This document shows positions 61,193-64,000 of a DNA stretch of 64,000 bases, piece by piece. Source of the stretch: Oscheius tipulae (Eukaryota > Nematoda > Chromadorea > Rhabditida > Rhabditidae); the NCBI GenBank assembly GCA_037178975.1, contig JASJZH010000006.1, forward strand, positions 5,890,001 to 5,954,000, written 5' to 3'. A program made the translations under genes and the position numbers. How positions within the stretch are numbered: position 1 is the first letter of the stretch; each line of letters opens with the position of its first letter. The notes under the pieces were generated by a model, which was given only the letters and a program-made list of their open reading frames with translations, searched no databases and was not told the origin of the DNA.

Positions 61193-62090
61193 CCAACAGC
61201 CAATACATCATTCCGGTGCATTCCGATTCGGATTATGATTAAAAATGCGACCGCTAAAATTAAGGTGGCTTGAGGTCTACAAAAACTGGACAATAGAGAG
61301 CAATGAAAAACAGAACAACTGTTCCGTAGGCAGGTAAACAGCTTCTGGCAAGGACTGTCTGTATATCAACTATCAAACGGCTTTTGATTCTGTTTTAGAT
61401 CCTCAGTTAAAGAAAAAACTATTTTGAAAAACAAAGATGTCTTGTTGAGCTTGATACATAATACTTAAAGGAATGCGAAAATTTTTGGAGCTTCACGCAA
61501 AAAGTAGATTCTAGGTCTGTAGGAACGTTATACTTTTATGAACACGGAATGAATCGGTGTTTTTAGGTCGCTTTGTAGTTACAACATTTTTTACGCTCTA
61601 CGAACACCCTGAAGATGCACTTTTGTTCCATGGAATAACCAACTCTGACTCATCTTTTGGAACAGAACCGGTTGAAAGTTGTCCCTCTTTGTAAACATCA
61701 TGAATATGATTAGCAGTGATCTTCTAAAAACCTAATATATGTCTGCCAGTCTATTGGTTACTCTTTGCCTGATTCACCCGCTTATACCACCTCGAGCCAG
61801 CCATTACAAGCACTCGAGCTTCCGGCAGAGCCAACGAGTGCTCTAATCTTTTCTGCCAACTTCATTGGGTCAAGAGAACCAACCTCTTCTCGCCATCGTT
61901 TCCGCCAGACAGTGCTCATTGAAAGCTCAGATTCCTTTTCGTGGATGTTCAAGAGCCCTATTGATTTCAAGAGATGCTCCTCACTCTTGGCACTGTTTGT
62001 CTGTATCGTTCGCAATTCTCACCCTGATTCCTTTTCTCTCGAAAATTTTTTCTTGGTTAAACTAACAAGGAGCAAAGAAGGCCTTTCAGA

Positions 62091-62285
62091 ATGTCTATAG
62101 ATACTTTCTTGGACGCATTTCGTACATTTAGAGGAAAGTTCAATGGGGATTGGAGCGACAGACTCAGTTCACCAGTGACTTCAAATCTTCTGATGGCATG
62201 TTCGCTTCTAACCTCACTCAAAATGTACGGAGCAACTCCCTTGGAGTGCTTGACTCCGGGAACATCGCCGGATAGTTGGGCCGTG
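62091..62285 (+). CDS. Innexin N-terminal exon, probable alternative first exon
   Basis: 65 codons starting MSIDTFLDAFRTFRGK, with GDWSDRLSSPVTSNLLMACS, TSLKMYGATPLECLTPG and ending SWAV before a gtatgt donor. It aligns throughout with the first exon at 63122 (DDDWSDRLHYLFTPNILLAFS, PLECMFPNKFPGSWEQ). Both end in phase 0 right after the Trp codon region. No innexin exons lie between them, so this exon most simply splices to 63359, giving an alternative N-terminus. Alternatively it is a leftover of a duplicated gene. A gcctttcag acceptor precedes the ATG by one base. Confidence 0.75.
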
Positions 62286-63121
62286 GTATGTTATTGCAGC
62301 CGGGAAAGGTGTGAGAATGCTGTTTTGATTCAAGGGCGTGCCAAAGGTCATACGGCTGTGCGTGGCAGGTCTGTGTCTATGGGGCGGTTATGACCAGTCT
62401 TCGCCAGGGCGCAGCACTGATTTTCCACTCCTTGATGGGATTAAATACCTCTATTTTCAATGTCACATCTGTTTGCCTTTCGGTATTGTCGCAGAATGTG
62501 TTGTGCAAATAGTTAATTGAGGTATCCGTTGCTTTTCAGTGGGCCTCTGTTCTGCATCAGAACAGTCAGTTCTGTCCCAGTTTTGTTTACGCAACTGCTA
62601 TTGTCTCAGCTAGTTGGGCGCGAAAACTGCAGTTGAATGGCAAAAGTCCTCCCCGTACAAGTTTGGAAATCGATGACCGTCATGGAAATAGCGCTTGTCA
62701 CATCATGACAACTTTATTGCACTTTTCCTCATTGTGATTTTTGCTCGTGTGCTGTGTGTTGCATCTGGCGATGGTCCCTGTGATCATGATTTAGTGCTTT
62801 TAGTACGTTGCGAGGATTTCTCTTTATCTATTGAGAGCACCGTGTTTATGAGTGGCTCACTTGTTTACGCCGCAATTACATAGTTTATGCCGTAAGGCTC
62901 CACAAAAACAGATTTCAAAAGTTTGGTGGTCATATGTTTTCTTGATGTTTTTTGTCATTACGATTCTCACACACAAACTATTGTGCATTTCGGGACAGAA
63001 CAAACAGCCCGATAAATCCTTCCAATTGCTCGTCGTGAGAAACTTTCCCTCTCCTTTTTGTTCACTACTTTGCCTCTCTTTTTTCTTGTGACCGCTTGAC
63101 ATTCTCCAACCTTGCAGAAAA

Positions 63122-64000
63122 ATGGTCATGATTGAAACTTTCATCGGGATGGCCCGGTACTTATCGCCGAGGAACGATGATGATTGGAGCGATCGGTTAC
63201 ATTACCTCTTTACGCCCAACATTCTTTTGGCGTTCTCAGTGGTCATTTCGTTCAAACAGTTCGGCGGCAGGCCCCTGGAGTGTATGTTCCCCAATAAATT
63301 TCCCGGCAGCTGGGAGCAAGCAAGTCGTGGTCATTGTTTGTAAACAGACGTCTTTCAGTACGCCGAAAACTACTGCTGGTCCCAAAATACCTATTTCGTT
63401 CAACCGAAGGAGCATGTTGAAACTATAAGGGCTGAGGATCGGTAGGTTTTCTATTTTCCTAGCATTTGAAATCATGTTCAGATACACACCAGAACGTGAA
63501 CTGTGTTACTATCAATGGGTACCGTTCTTGTTATTGTTACAAGCTGCTTGCTTCCGAGCACCGAGTTTTTTGTGGAAGTACTTTTCGAATCACTCCGGTA
63601 AGCTTATTAATCAGAAATGTCAACAGATATTTTTCAGGAGTTCGCATTCACGAAGTCGTCGAAAAAGCCAGAGATGCTGCCAATGTGGAAGAAGATATTC
63701 GAATTAGAAACGTGAACATTCTTGCCCGCCACATGCGAAACGCTTTGAGGTTTCACCGTCGCATCAACAGGAAAAACGTGAGTGTTTGAGATTTTAGTCT
63801 CAAAAACAACCTTTTTACAGGTGCAAGTCCACAAAAACTTCACTTTTTTAAATTTCCAATACTCAGCCTCGTTCATCTCCTGCATGTATTTGCTGACCAA
63901 ACTGATGTACTTGCTCAATTGCATAGCGCAGTTGTGGTTCATGAATTTGTAAGCTTTTCTTTAAGAAAGCATATATTAATTGGCCAATTGTAGCTTTTTG
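63122..64000 (+). CDS. Innexin gap-junction protein (partial, runs off window)
   Basis: Exons 63122-63319, 63359-63441, 63482-63597, 63638-63777, 63821-63948, 63994-beyond the end; the frame is open to the edge. Innexin hallmarks: N-terminal DRLHYLFTPNILLAF in TM1, FGGRPLECMFP, SWEQ-YAENYCWSQNTYFV in extracellular loop 1, YYQWVPFLLLLQAACFRAPS in TM2 (the innexin YYQWV signature), and a charged cytoplasmic loop leading to TM3 (FISCMYLLTKLMYLLNC). Innexins form invertebrate gap junctions and hemichannels. The first intron begins GCAAGT, a GC donor. An acceptor cttgcag lies four bases before the ATG. TM4 and the C-tail are beyond the window. Confidence 0.93.

Noticed and set aside
61782-62015. 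Minus-strand 77-codon frame (STVWRKRWREEVGSLDPMK)
   Set aside because: It is opposite another open frame of similar length, has no splice partner and no family match; strand cannot be decided.

Overview
The window is nuclear DNA of a nematode. The evidence is a cluster of transthyretin-like (TTR) genes, which are nematode-typical, invertebrate innexin exons, FRPR/DMSR-type peptide receptors, very short introns (mostly 36-45 nt, GT...TTTCAG or TTTTAG), and splice-acceptor-like sequence within 0-12 nt upstream of most start codons, as expected for spliced-leader trans-splicing. The clade cannot be fixed from sequence alone. All gene models were joined by hand from reading frame, splice consensus and family similarity; every multi-exon model given with exon coordinates keeps one open frame.

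Layout. 2.0-6.7 kb: five TTR-like secreted-protein genes, four on the minus strand and one on the plus strand. 6.8-11.9 kb (minus): a complete 26-exon Na-K-Cl cotransporter of 1,243 aa with an N-terminal SPAK/OSR1 docking motif. 14.1-15.1 kb: a diverged tandem repeat. 15.4-17.0 kb (minus): a dead RTE-like non-LTR retrotransposon. 18.5-20.1 kb (plus): a nuclear-looking Met/Gln/Pro-rich protein of unknown function. 22.1-22.9 kb (plus): a 95-aa protein with an EGL-1-like BH3 motif, which I consider the most interesting gene here. 25.2-27.85 kb (plus): a small single-pass membrane protein with an ambiguous 3' exon. 31.4-35.4 kb: two convergent peptide GPCRs. 40.1-42.4 kb (minus): a GH20 beta-hexosaminidase. 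42.6-44.6 kb (minus): an SLC17-type transporter. 44.7-46.6 kb (minus): an ADAM/ADAMTS-type metalloprotease without a recognisable prodomain. 48.7-49.8 kb (plus): a GAPR-1-like CAP protein. 49.98-50.29 kb (minus): a BBIP1-like BBSome subunit. 51.25-53.5 kb (minus): a DMSR/myosuppressin-type GPCR. 62.1-64 kb (plus): an innexin running off the window, with two candidate first exons.

The genes do not form an operon or an obvious pathway; it is a mixed neighbourhood. Shared themes are secretion and matrix (TTR, hexosaminidase, metalloprotease), neuropeptide and electrical signalling (three GPCRs, innexin, cotransporter, single-TM protein), cilia (BBIP1-like) and apoptosis (BH3-only-like). Long intergenic tracts (28-31 kb pyrimidine-rich, 54-61 kb purine-rich on the plus strand) show strand-asymmetric composition. 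I saw no tRNA, rRNA, CRISPR array or bacterial-type feature.
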